Source: Sordariomycetes sp. S80-01Y
Taxonomy: Eukaryota > Ascomycota > Sordariomycetes
Assembly: GCA_037042185.1 (NCBI GenBank)
Contig: JAXQJY010000027.1
Span: 1,922,001-1,986,000 of the forward strand
Direction of reading: 5' to 3'
Length of the DNA: 64,000 nt
Notes under the pieces: generated by a model
The model's input: only the letters and a program-made list of their open reading frames with translations
Told to the model about the DNA's origin: nothing
Databases searched by the model: none
Shown here: positions 45,329 through 56,586 of the stretch, piece by piece
Layout of the letters: each line of letters starts with the position of its first letter
Numbering within the stretch: position 1 is the stretch's first letter
Translations under genes and position numbers: made by a program

Positions 45329-48300
45329 GTTGATGGCTCTTTACTTGCTTCAAGTGCAGCGATTACTATCGATAGGGGGTTACCATTTCTCGGGCGGGGA
45401 AGCCCGTCCTCATATATTTTATAACTTCATCATAGAATCATCGTGGTCGGGGTAGGTAATACGGTGGTAGTTTAGCCACCCACTCATCGGGAGCGAACCA
45501 GGCTCCCGAGCCTCATTTAGCCTAAAGCGCAGCGACTGACGACGCTGACGGCCGTTCCACGGCCTAACACGCGCCGGGAATAAAGAGAGGACGGGGCCTC
45601 TTGGGTGCCGAGACTGGAATCCTCCGAGGTACAGTTTGCCGGTCTTTGATGAGTGCCCAGGACGAAGCCAGTCCGGCCCGTCCCAGACTTGGCGTCAAGC
45701 AGCCCTCGGTACCGAGTCGCAACCGACGAGCTGCTAACAACTCAACCTAGTACAGAGATAGAGACCGGCGCATGAGGCAAGCCACTTGTACTTGCAAGCA
45801 GTCGTCAAGCGTCTGACTTCAGCTATTAATTAGCCGCAGGCTCAAGTCGCGGGAGGTGGATGGGAGAACGGCATCGGCAAGGACGGGACTTCCCCGGTCG
45901 AATACGCAGTACACAGGTGTGACCAGTCAACTCCTCCGGGTTTCTCGATGGGTTCGTCTGTCTCTTCCTGTGAACCACGTGGAAGGATGGACAGCTTTGA
46001 GGACATAGTTCCTGCATAGACTCGACTATATTACTAGTCGTTGTCTCGGAGAACGGGACATCTCGCGAAGAACTGCTGCGCGGCGATCTACAGCGCATCG
46101 GGAGGTTCTGTTGACGGTTGCCTTGGCCCTTCGCGAATTACCCACGCGATCCAATCAGAATGGCCAAACTCGCCGATCTTTGCCTCGACACTGCCTGAAT
46201 TGCTACGCGGGCGAATCAGCAAATAGCCTTGCCCGAGCGCTGCCGACCCCATACCCCATATTCTCCAAGAAACCCCACATGGTCAGCGCGCTCCGAGCCA
46301 CTGTCTCGTGTCTGTTTGTAGAACGCATGAGGGTTCTTCTTTTGCCTCCACTTGCGCATTCTGTCCGGATGAACGATTCTTGAAGAACTTGAAGGACTCT
46401 TGAGCAGAACGGCTCTCGTTGGCTTCATTGGTCTTGTACCTCTCTTGACAACTCAGCCTCCAACCAATGTCCCGTGAGCACGGAGCCTCTTAGGGTGTGA
46501 CGTACCTGTATTGGCTGATGATAAGAGAGGATTGCGTTCTCATTTCTTGTAATTAGAGAGACGCTCAGACCACTTGAACATCGAGAGCATGTCAGGTAGA
46601 TCATCCCTCAAGTCGCGATTAGGGCATCATCGTTGCCATCACTGAGCCAAGTCCTGGCTTTCCAGTCCTGCCAAAGCGGACCACCCAATCCTCTAGACCA
46701 TGTGCGCCGCATACCCAGCGCCAACAATCCAAATCGACCGCATAGTAAGCTTCGCCATACGCTATGCCTATGTAGCAACTGAGAGATGAAGCATGCATGA
46801 GCCGCAGCATCATGGCGTGTCGATCAGCCTCGATAGCTTCAGCCTGGCTAGTGTTGATGGGAAGGGCGACAGCTAATATGCGGTTATTACGAGTTCGAGG
46901 GTACCTAGTTGTTCTTCCCCATAATGCCAGATTCCCGACGCCAGCTATGGATCACGTTTCGTCTGATTGGATAATATCGCCAATCATTCCAACGGCTAGT
47001 TCACTCAATTACTGCAAATGTCTGGGTGCCTAGGCTCAGGCTCGAGTTTGGGTTCCTACGTCTTTTAGGGTGCTCGAATACTTCCTTGGGCCGAACAGTT
47101 TGAAATTGTAGCTGAAGTAGTGGTGGTAAGCAGCATGTTAGCTTCACCTACGAGGGCGATTGCATCAAGGCAAAGGGCGTGGGTTTTGCTGAGGTTGTCT
47201 CCATGTTTAAGACCCGAGGGCCATTCGGAAGTGGCGGCGATAAGACGGATATCCCGTGAGAACCTAGATAGGAACGTTGTTGGCACCTTTATGTCGCTGG
47301 CACGGGAAGCTTCGATGTATGACCGTCGCTGTCTTGAGATTCCAGCAACGCCGCAAGCACTGAAGACATCTTTCCAAGTCCACGCGAGGCGTTCTGGCCA
47401 TATCTTTTTAACGATAAACGTTGAAAGTTACAGGCTTGGCCACAAACGACCCAGCGGGTGCATCGTCGTGGGACTGTCATGGGACGGAATAGTAGACACG
47501 TAGCGTGGACCCAACTACTGACTGCTAGTATTGAGTAGTAGCAAGAAGAGCAAGCGAAGTCTGAAGCAGCATTGAATTAATACAGGCCATCTACTGTAAC
47601 ACTAATCTAATTTCTCTTTCCGCTTTCAGAATGGGCGGGGGTGCAGAAGCCGCCGCTGTACAGTCCAAGCCCAAATACACCCTGGGTAGTATCGGTACCT
47701 GAGGGTGCTAAGGCTTAAGGAAAAGGTGATGTTTGAATGGCCTGTCATCAATGTCCTTACCGTGACCTCGAGGGAAGGGGAAATCCGGGGAAGGGGGAGC
47801 ACCAACCACGCCCCCCTCCGGTGCCTCCTCGCCTCCACACACCTCCGTCTGGCGCGCGCGGAGTGGCAGAGTATTCGAGATTTACCCAAAACACTCCCAA
47901 CCTTTTACACTATGCGCAGTAGACGACACGCCCCTTTTCTCTTACGTACGATATACGAAGCGGCGAACTCTCAAGCATGGGCGCAACAAGTGTTCTTCTT
48001 CTTGCCGATGCGCGCTCTCTTCTGCGTTGGGACGCGTCGAGCCTGTCGATTGCCCTCGGCTCACGCAGGGCCAGGATTCACTGACAGCTCGACACAGTGT
48101 GAAGATCCAGGACCGAAGCCCGTAGGGATGGTGGAACCCGACGCCCGTCAGAGATGCATCATTCGCGGGGTCTCGCCCATCAGCTACGTGTGGGCTGCCC
48201 CCAAGACGACTCCCGAGGCAGTACTCAGCACCAGCGCGGCCGAGGACGCTGAAGCCCTTATGGAATTGTCAGCTCAGCCCGAGAATAATTGCTACTTAAG

Positions 48301-49893
48301 GGTCACGAGATGTCTTGGTCTGGCTCGGACGCTGGTTGCGACGCCTTGCCTGAATGCATGGGTACCCGTCCATGCGCGGCCTCAGTCACATGGCCACCTT
48401 TCAGAATTCAAATGAGCCCGACGTTAAGTTCTTCGGAGAATTGAGCTCACCGCTATACTCACAAAGCTTCGGCACTTTCGTCGTAAGGAAGCTGCTTGGT
48501 AGAGCTGAGCATGGATGAGGCAGACGTCGTGTATCATCACAGTGGGGGTGTCGTACCATGAAAGCCAAGCCAGTAAACGAAATGCAGACGACAGACAAGG
48601 GATGCTTGCGACTCCAACACGCCTGAATTTTGCAGAGGCCGCAGTTTGCAAGGGACCAATAATGCCAAGGTTCCTGACATATGTCAATTGGCATCGCGAT
48701 GCCGCTATTGAGAGTTCGCAGGCTTCTTGTCTTGAGCTTCTGAGCGTAAACCTCCCTCTTTCTGCCAAGATGCACGCCGGACACAGTCAGAGTGCGCTGC
48801 CCGTCTGCGATCCTTGGGGGGGCTTACAAGAGAGGCCGCAACCGCTCGGATTCGACACCGAGTTGCGTCGAGTGCGTCACCCAGCTGTACGTGTTGCAAT
48901 ATCTCTACTACTCGTGTACGAGAATCGAGGTGGACTCCTGCAAACCACCGGCAACCATGCACCAAGACCTGATCAGTGCCAACACGTATTGGGCAAATCA
49001 CGGCGAGAGTGCCCACTGGGGGTCAGCTGGCAGAGGCCACGGGACTCAAAAAGTTCTTGGACAATACAAACCACTCTGGCGATTCCCAATCGCCCAGGCC
49101 CAAATGCAGACAACGGTATGACAGGTCACCCATGTACTGTCGCGCTAACCCCCACACTCCTCTGGTCTGGGTCCGAGATCCCTGACGCCGCGTCCCCATC
49201 GAGCAGCCGATCTCTCTGGACGCTCTCCTTCCCTTCGTCTCCAGCTTCTCCTCATCGGCGAATACTATTCGAAAGACAGCCCCTTACTGAGGAGGCGGCG
49301 CACTGTGCGAGATGCTCAGCCCCCGACGACTCCGATCCGCGGTAGCGGTGAGCCCTGGCCCTGGTGTCAATCCTTGATGCAACCAGCACTTGCCCCTGCC
49401 TTAGAGACACCCCAGCCAACTTTCAGATTTCCTCGGATCCCGCCAACTTGGGCGTGCCTGTGGGTTTCGGAGGCCCTCCCGAGCGAAGCTATCGCAAGTC
49501 ACAGCCCCAAGTTATATTGGGCGCTCCACTTGTACGGTCTTCCGTACCAGCAGTGGCAAGCATGCTTTCTATATCCACGCCACCTCACTGCCGTCAGCCT
49601 AGCCGAGTCGTGGGAGCAAAAGAAAAGTTGATATCCTTGCTGTCCCAGTCGCCTGCTCATATAAGACTCTCATGGTCTCCCTGGCTCAGATATTGTAGCC
49701 CCTTCACTTCCATCGAATCTTCCCAGCATCGCATTTCCTCTCTCTCTCTCTCTCTCTCGCTCCTCACTAATTCTTGCTATCCAACCTCCACTTCCGTTAC
49801 CCTTCGGACATTCTTCAAGTACACTCGCCCCCAAGCTTGACGAGGACTTCCATACAACACCTGTTTCGGAACGACCACCAAACGACATCACTG
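45329..49893. other. 4.6-kb gene-poor divergent region
   Basis: The largest gap of the window, between two diverging metabolic genes. Longer frames at 47705-48415 and 48515-49345 (plus) have no recognisable domain and read as chance. A minus-strand stretch at about 47065-47424 has coding-like codon choice (many C-ending codons) and reads without stops, but lacks an obvious start and match. It may be an exon or a gene relic. A CT repeat sits close to the aldolase start. No transposon ends or tRNA were recognised. Confidence 0.35.
49738..49758. repeat. CT dinucleotide repeat in the aldolase leader
   Basis: An uninterrupted (CT)10.5 run, about 140 bp before the aldolase start codon. CT-rich tracts are common in fungal promoters and 5' UTRs near transcription start sites. 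It is a likely length-variable microsatellite. Confidence 0.9.
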
Positions 49894-51018
49894 ATGGCGC
49901 CCCATAACGATGCTCCATCCCCTGCGGGAAGCTACTCGACTGGACTCAACGCCCTAGCAGCTCGAAGTCGCTCGGGCTTACAGATTCCCGATACGACGTC
50001 TATCGGCTCTGATCTGTCCCTGAACAGCCTCCTCGATGGCGTCTCAATCGATGATTTCCAAGTGACTCGGCCTCTAGTGCCTGGAGTCTACGTCCCTACC
50101 ATGTGTTTCTTTACCCCAGATACCGAGGATGTTGATACATCAACCATCGCGCAGCATGTTGTGCGACTCGCCCGCTCAGGGGTCACTGGCTTGGCTACGC
50201 AGGGCTCAAATGGCGAAGCTGTACACTTGACCCACGTGGAGCGCCAGCTAACGACGGCGACAACTCGGAGAGCTCTCAATGAGAACGGATTTTCTAATAT
50301 GCCCATAATTGTTGGATGCGGTGGTCAGAGCACACGCGAGACACTCCAGTACTGCCGTGAAGCCTATGAGGCCGGGGGTGACTACGCGCTGGTGCTCCCT
50401 CCATCATATTACGCTACTTTGTTTGCTCCAGCGTCTGAGACTATATTGGACTACTTCACTACGGTGGCGGATAGCTCACCGATACCGATACTCATTTACA
50501 ATTTCCCTGGAGGCGCAAACGGCGTTGATCTGTCGTCGGACGTCATCATCAAGTTGGCGCAGCATCCCAACATCGTGGGCGTGAAGCTCACTTGCGGAAA
50601 CACTGGAAAGCTGAACCGTGTGGCCTCAGCAACGCGCCGCCGCACGAAGGCCTACAACCCTGGACGCCCCGAATTCCTCGTCCTAGGTGGCTCTGCCGAC
50701 TTCCTCGTCCAAACACTCGCGGCAGGCGGTCACGGAATTCTAGCTGGGCTGGCGAACCTCGCTCCTAAAGCATGCCTCAGGACAATGGAATTATACAGGA
50801 ATGGAAACCTGTCAGAGGCACAAGAACTGCAAGATACTGTGTCAAATGGCGATTGGGCCGCTATTCAGGGAGGCGTCGTGGGGACGAAAGCTGGTCTACT
50901 AGCGTGGACGGGGTATGGAGGTTACGCGCGGAGCCCCCTCCCAAAACCCAACGCAGAGCAAGCACTGAGGTGGAAAGAGGGATTCAGAGACCTCATGTTG
51001 CTGGAGAAGACGCTGTAG
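49894..51018 (+). CDS. Dihydrodipicolinate synthase/HOGA-family aldolase
   Basis: Single exon of 374 aa from ATG 49894 (MAPHNDAPSP). An in-frame ATG at 49774 would add 40 Ser/His-rich residues and lies in leader-like DNA, so I reject it. After a Ser/Leu-rich N-terminus of about 60 residues, the TIM barrel shows GVYVPTMCFF and the substrate motif TQGSNGEAVHL (GTTGE-like). It also has ALVLPPSYYATL, the catalytic Tyr in ILIYNFPG and the Schiff-base Lys in GVKLTC. LGGSADFL and GGHGILAGLANLAP follow. Fungi make lysine through aminoadipate, so true DHDPS is not expected. Relatives cleave 4-hydroxy-2-oxoglutarate or 2-keto-3-deoxy sugar acids. With a diverging sugar transporter nearby, sugar-acid catabolism is a reasonable but unproven guess. 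Confidence 0.85.
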   Translation: MAPHNDAPSPAGSYSTGLNALAARSRSGLQIPDTTSIGSDLSLNSLLDGVSIDDFQVTRPLVPGVYVPTMCFFTPDTEDVDTSTIAQHVVRLARSGVTGLATQGSNGEAVHLTHVERQLTTATTRRALNENGFSNMPIIVGCGGQSTRETLQYCREAYEAGGDYALVLPPSYYATLFAPASETILDYFTTVADSSPIPILIYNFPGGANGVDLSSDVIIKLAQHPNIVGVKLTCGNTGKLNRVASATRRRTKAYNPGRPEFLVLGGSADFLVQTLAAGGHGILAGLANLAPKACLRTMELYRNGNLSEAQELQDTVSNGDWAAIQGGVVGTKAGLLAWTGYGGYARSPLPKPNAEQALRWKEGFRDLMLLEKTL

Positions 51019-53147
51019 GACAGTCGGGGTTCACTGCTTGAGGAGTTTCGTATCCGGAACGGACATCAAGGTCGCACGACCTCGATCTGTTGTTGTGTTT
51101 GGCAGGCACTTTCCAAAATTTTCATAGTCGCTTACTTTAAAAGTCGAAGCATTTGTTGGGGGTCGATGATCCCGTCGATCAAGAGTAATATTGTGGAATA
51201 GGGCGCTGCGACGTTCACCGGCACACCATGGGCCGAGGGACTATCGATTCCTCACAGTGGCGTTGATGGTCGATCATACGAGGTGTCCGGCGCCGTAACA
51301 TTTCAATGCGGCGGTCAATACACGATAACGACATGTCGCACGGCGTCGAGGAAAGCATGGCGCGAGGACGGAAAAAGGAGTCTGGCTTCTTGAGAGGCGC
51401 TTTTGTACGACGGGGTCAAGCTGCATTGGGGCAATGATTATTGTTGTAAGAAAATTGTTGAATTGAGCTACTGCACAGCTTGATTTGAATCTCTATTGCT
51501 TCTTTACGCTTCACATCTTGACTCTCGTGTGTTTTCAGTTCAGACCCCTTATTCGGCCCCTTTTCTGAGTTACACGTAAGCATCCAGCCTTTGTGATTTG
51601 AGATCATCTCGCAAAGTCGACCGCAAAGTCAACGAAAGTCAACGAATTAATCATGCTGGTAAATCATACAGGCGAGAACGTGGTCGGCCGCATTATCCAT
51701 GAGATGCGCTTTATTCACGGACGCAGGTCCGTCAACCGTGCATCAAGCCCGGCGTCTGGGATAACATACCGCTAGAACCCTGGCCATGCAACCATACGAT
51801 TACACACATCAGCCACGTCTCCTCTCAACTCGTGTGCCCGCAGCATCGTTGGACCGGAATCCAAGGCGTGCGGTGCCGGAGATGCCGCGGTGATCCTGAG
51901 CGCGGATCAACGCCACAAGTCGCGTTTGTTTCCCATCAGGCCTTGATTTTCCGGTTCTGATCTTGCTCTAGACTCCCACAATCAAGGTATTTCAGCTGTC
52001 ACCACGATAGTAAACCAATCTTGGTAATGCGAGCGGCGGCGTGCCCTTTGGTACTGCTCTCGTCCAGCTACGATTGACGTTTGATTTGGGAAGCAGTCGG
52101 GCAGTTGGCGGTGAGAAGCTCTGGCGAACAGAAGATGCCATGCCGTAGCCTGTCGCATCCCGCCGAAAGCCGTGGAACGTTTGACAGCCACGCCAACGTT
52201 CAATCAAGGTCGTACGTCACCGTTGCCCTGCGAGGAGATATGACGGTGTGACCAGCGTCCTTTCTTCGCATCTGCCGGTGGCGTCATTATACTGACGCTC
52301 TGTTTCCCTCATGTGGAAAATATAGCAGAGCTGATGGTGGCATAGGCTTCTTGGGAAAGGCGGGGGATCAACAGGTGGCTTGATGCAAGCTGCCGATATG
52401 AGTCCGGCCCGGACGAGTACAGAGCGAGAGACCCGATAGGACTGAGGATGAACAAACGACATTGTTCCAAGAATAGCACCGGCTGCTAAGGACAAATCCC
52501 GTGTTGAGAATAAGCCAGGAGTACTTTCCTTCAGTAGCAGATACCTCCACCAAGGCGGTAAGAGCCACTTCCCTGCTGCAGAAGAGCACGCGGCTCCTCG
52601 TTGTCCTCTAGTCGTCATGGCCTGTGCATAGCGTGCAGGTACCACATCCTCGCATCAATAGCATCTTACCTAGCACCTCAAACTTCGCCCTCAGCTTCAA
52701 TAGCCCGCGCTCCCGGCGCCATTGGCTGACATCTTTCCGTGCTCGGCGGCGCCATCTATCGCCCCGGGCCGTAAAAAATACGGGCTTCCGTCCATGATCG
52801 TCATCCTCCAAGGGGCTGCCGCTGTCCCGAGAGCGATATTAGCCATTCTCCGTGGCACTGGTCATGTAACCTCGGGACGTGATCCCTGGAATACCTCTTA
52901 CTCTCGCAGCACCAAAGTAGGGTATGAGGGAGAGCGCGTGAGGGGCGTCAACTGACCGCATGGCCATGCAGCAGTGATTGACCAACGCGGATGGTATAAC
53001 AATACCTTCGGCCCGTCATATCCGAGCGTTGCCTCGATTCCGATGTCAATATCTTCTCTTCGCGCCCATAAGAAGCAAATGGAAGCACATCTTTCTTGAG
53101 AGGCGTACAGGAGCATCAACGAAAAGTGTTCAGTTCGTCCTTTCGAA
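51019..53147. other. 2.1-kb gap, tyrosinase promoter side
   Basis: Between the aldolase stop and the tyrosinase start. The frames at 52217-52645 (minus) and elsewhere have no recognisable product. No repeat or RNA gene is evident. The part near 53.1 kb should be the tyrosinase promoter. Confidence 0.4.
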
Positions 53148-55135
53148 ATGTTGCCTCAACTCCTCGGTCAACTGACATTTCTCGCCCTTGCTCGAGCTGT
53201 AATCGGACAAGATCCGGCGGCTGTTGTTGGGATTCGAGTAAATCCAAGTTCAGACGGCGTTCCCTTGAGGAAGGACATCAACGAGCTCGAATCAACGGGC
53301 GGAGCGCAGTGGTAAGCTCTCATAATTTGACTATGACCGATGGTGGAACGAAATTGACGACATACAGGGATTTGTACGTGCGCGCCATGGTGGCAATGCA
53401 TGGCGAAGACCACTCCGATCCATTGTCATATTTCCAGCTGATGGGTAAGGCTTTTCAAACGCCCTCGAAATTTCCTGTGCTGACAACAGAAGGCATCCAC
53501 GGAAAACCTTACATAGAATGGAATGATGGCGGCTCAAAGAAGACCGACGGGTGGCAGGGTTATTGCCCGCATGGCGTGAGCAAACTGCGCTCCTAGCCAC
53601 TCGGCTATGCTAACCAACCAACAGGAGAAACTCTTCTTACCATGGCATCGCCCTTTCGTCTTGATTTACGAGGTATGTCGTCCCGGTAGGCACTGAAACT
53701 CTCGTCTCATTGCCTTTAGCAAACCCTTGTCGATCATGCGAAGCGAATAGCCCTCGGATATCCGCAGCGATATCGCTACCAATACACTCGAGCCGCAGAG
53801 GACTTGCGATCGCCATTTTGGGATTGGGGTGTCGACGCGAAGGTTCCATCCGCCACTGTTCCCGAGAAGCTCACGATAAATCTCCCTGACGGCGATAATC
53901 TCAAACAGGAGGAGATCGACAACCCGTTGCGAACGTTTAGATTCCCCAAAGCAGCTTTAGACGGGGAGTACGGTGACTTCGACTCGGATAATCGCACTCA
54001 GATCTACCGGTGCTCGTCCCCAGAGAGTTACCCCGATTCTGCAAACGAGAAGATCGCCGCACGTCCCTACAAACGATGGATCGTAAGTTCCACGCTTCTC
54101 TGCTGAGCCCATTAGCTGACATGCCCAGTACGACTGCTTCAGCCACGCAAAGGACTTTGATGACTTTGCTTCGACAGGCGACAGTGGTATTAGCCTGGAA
54201 CAGATCCATAACGGCATCCACTGGGACGGTGCATGTGGTGGCCAGTTCCTGACGTCCGATTTCTCTGCTTTCGACCCATTGTTGTGAGTTGCGCGGCGCG
54301 CACCATACCCAAGGTCTTTGGCGACCTGCTAACAAGTTGCAGTATGCTTCATCACACAAACATCGATCGACTTTGGGCGTACTGGCAATTCATTTCGCCA
54401 AACCACAGCACATTCGACGTTCCGTATTCCGGGGGCTCGCGTTACTCGTCGCCTGAGGGCACTACCATCGGCCCAGACTCGCCACTCAACCCCTTCAAGA
54501 AAGCGAACGGCGACTTTCACACGACGCGATCGATGCAAAGCATCCAGGATTTTGGTTACTCATATGACGGTTTAGAGTACTGGGATAAATCGCCAGCTCA
54601 AATGCGACAAGCGGCGACTAGGCTTATCAATCAGTTGTATGGTCCTGCGGACGCCGAGTTGAGAAGACTTGCGAAGCGCGGTGGGAATGCCACAACCACC
54701 AAGTACTTCGCCAACATTGAGGTAGACGTGACGGAGCTTGATAGGCCGTGCGTCGTAGAACTGTACGTTGGTGGTCACAAAGCTGGGGACTTTGTAGTGA
54801 TGGAGCAACCCCACACTGGTACAATCCATGGCGGATTTCCTCTCGAAGATGCGCTTGCGAAAGCTCAAATGCTTCGATTTTCTCCTGAAAACACCGTCCA
54901 GTCCATTGCTTCAACACTTGAAGTGTCCATCGTAAAGGTCAGTCCCCGCCTTTCCAGCTTCCACCGAGTGTCTGACAATGTGTAGAAGAACGGAGATCGC
55001 ATAGCGTTAGAAAGTGTACCGGGATTGAAGGTTGACATCGAAGATGTGGCTGTAACCTCGGCGCGCACAGAGGACGAGCTGCCGGACTTCGGTATGTCGA
55101 GCCGAAGGCTAGTGATAGCAGCAGAGAAGCACTAG
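53148..55135 (+). CDS. Tyrosinase (type 3 copper monooxygenase)
   Basis: Eight exons: 53148-53311, 53368-53444, 53490-53575, 53625-53672, 53720-54082, 54129-54283, 54343-54937 and 54986-55135. The product is 545 aa, and all introns are 45-59 bp. The hydrophobic start (MLPQLLGQLTFLALARAVIG) could be a signal peptide. All six copper ligands are visible. CuA: GIHGKPY, YCPHGE and LPWHRPF. CuB: EQIHNGIHW gives two and MLHHTNIDRLW the third. Cys-x-His in YCPH is the pair that forms the thioether bridge in fungal tyrosinases. The 45-bp intron at 53445-53489 is in frame and stop-free; removing it yields FQLMEGIHG, the expected family sequence. The enzyme oxidises phenols to quinones, for melanin or other pigment. 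The C-terminus is short (ends AEKH). An alternative donor at 55092 could lengthen it. Confidence 0.9.
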
Positions 55136-55890
55136 GTGATTGTCCATGCTTGAGAAGAGCTGGATCGGCCATCCCTTGGAGTCCATTAGGACAGCTGCAT
55201 CTGGTCGACAAGAAGACATGTTCATGTTGTATTGTTGGCTATCCCTCGACAATGGACCTCCTTCGGAAAGAAAGAGTTCTGCAATGGCTTTGGTACGGGT
55301 ATGTTGCCATGAAAACAGAGGTTACCGAGCAGATAGACCATCTCAATAACTCGTTCCGGAGACGTTCTCGTCAACGCTGCGATAAGCCTTTCGTCTATCA
55401 CACGAGCTCCACGAGGGAGCGAATGTCTGAGCGCCTCGTCGCAGGAGTCGAGAGTGGTCAGACCTGCCTTAGCAGCTCCAGCCGTTCCCGCAGCAGCTGT
55501 CCTCCTGGACTGTTGCCGTATTTGTAAGCCTATCGAGCTTGCTCGTGAGCGCTGCGCCTCCCGAGTGGACGTCCCTGACGAAGGGACCGTCATTCGGGGC
55601 ACAGGGTGCTATTACGCGGCAGGCGATTTTTCCGGATGTTCTTCGCAGGGGTGAATTCGGTTTCAAAACATGCGACGGACCGCGATGCACTTTACCGGTC
55701 AGATAAGGTCTTGCCAAAGACATCTGCTTCCTTTGTAGGTCTCATCCGTCTGAGGAGATGCTGCTAGACGTCCATGCTGCACGGTCACATGATTGGCTGC
55801 CCAGAGGGCTATTGGATAAAATTGTCTCGCTGGTGGGTTTCACGACCTCGCTTCAGCATAAAGAAGCCGGAAGGACTGGAATTCATCAGC
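55136..55890. other. Tyrosinase 3' region with a coding-like minus-strand stretch
   Basis: The 755 bp between the tyrosinase and the GNAT gene. On the minus strand, 55222-55540 reads as DEALRHSLPRGARVIDERL followed by PERVIEMVYLLGN. This resembles the C-terminal helices of carboxymuconolactone decarboxylase/AhpD-like proteins, but no matching N-terminal half is found upstream, so it would be a truncated relic. On the plus strand an alternative extension of tyrosinase is open to 55527. Neither is firm. Confidence 0.3.
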
Positions 55891-56586
55891 ATGGCGCTTC
55901 GTATCGAGCCAGGAACCGCGGGCGATGCGGAAGACATTGCCGATGTGCACCTCCGAGCCATGGAGGACAACCTTCTCCTACATGCCCAATTCCCCAACCC
56001 CGAGAGCCTAGCGTTTCTCCGCAACTGGCTGGCCAAGGACACGGTCGAGCACACGCAAGACTTGGGGAAAGGTATCCTGGTCGCTCGAGATGAAGCAACT
56101 GGGGAGATCGCGAGTTTCGTGAAGTGGCTCGTTCATCGTCCTGCGGAGCAAGACTCGTCCGAGCCTGCCCAGGAAGAGCAGTGGCCTGCGAGCTGTCGGG
56201 TCAAATATCTCGATTCATATAGTGCGCTCACGCAGAGGGTAAGGGACAGCGTGATGGGGGACAAGCCATTTTACCGTAAGTTCAACAGCCCGAGCCGACC
56301 TGTCTTGAATGGCTAGCTGAGGATTCCAGACGTGACTTTTCTGTGCACGAAGCCCGACTTTGCAGGAAAAGGGGCAGCGTCGAAATTGCTGCGACAAGTT
56401 CAGGAGCGTGCATCACTGGATGGCTTGACTGTCATCCTCGAAAGCACCATGAACGCGGTGACTTTCTATGAGAGACTCGGCTTTCAGATAAGGCAGAGCC
56501 TCGACCTGATGCTTCCAGCTCGTGGTTCTGACGACCCTACCGAGCTGTATGAGGAGAGGTGTATGACTTGGACACGGGAGAGCTGA
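55891..56586 (+). CDS. GNAT-family N-acetyltransferase
   Basis: Two exons, 55891-56275 and 56330-56586, with a 54-bp intron. The product is 213 aa. The start MALRIEPGTAGDAEDIADVH gives the usual beta1-alpha1 GNAT opening; frames further upstream add unlike sequence. GILVARDEATGEIASFVKW is beta2-beta4. After the intron, VTFLCTKPDFAGKGAASKLL is motif A with the acetyl-CoA pyrophosphate loop (G-K-G-A-A in place of Q/R-x-x-G-x-G/A). Motif B follows with VILESTMNAVTFYERLGF. The type matches the many small fungal GNATs whose acceptor is unknown. It is in tandem with the tyrosinase, 755 bp downstream, so it could act in the same pathway, but nothing in the sequence proves this. Confidence 0.85.

Noticed and set aside
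46880-46900. GTTCGAGG-like B-box resembling a tRNA T-loop
   Set aside because: No matching A-box, acceptor stem or cloverleaf could be drawn; other GTTCGA occurrences fail likewise.
47705-49345. Frames of 236 and 276 codons upstream of the aldolase
   Set aside because: No family resemblance and random-like composition.
45329-49893. Search for galacturonate-response elements (TCCNCCAAT or reverse)
   Set aside because: Only a near match with one extra base (TCCAACCAAT near 46470) was seen; not supportive.
49774-49893. N-terminal extension of the aldolase from an upstream in-frame ATG
   Set aside because: The extra 40 codons follow a CT-repeat leader and have no family-like sequence; ATG 49894 gives the natural start.
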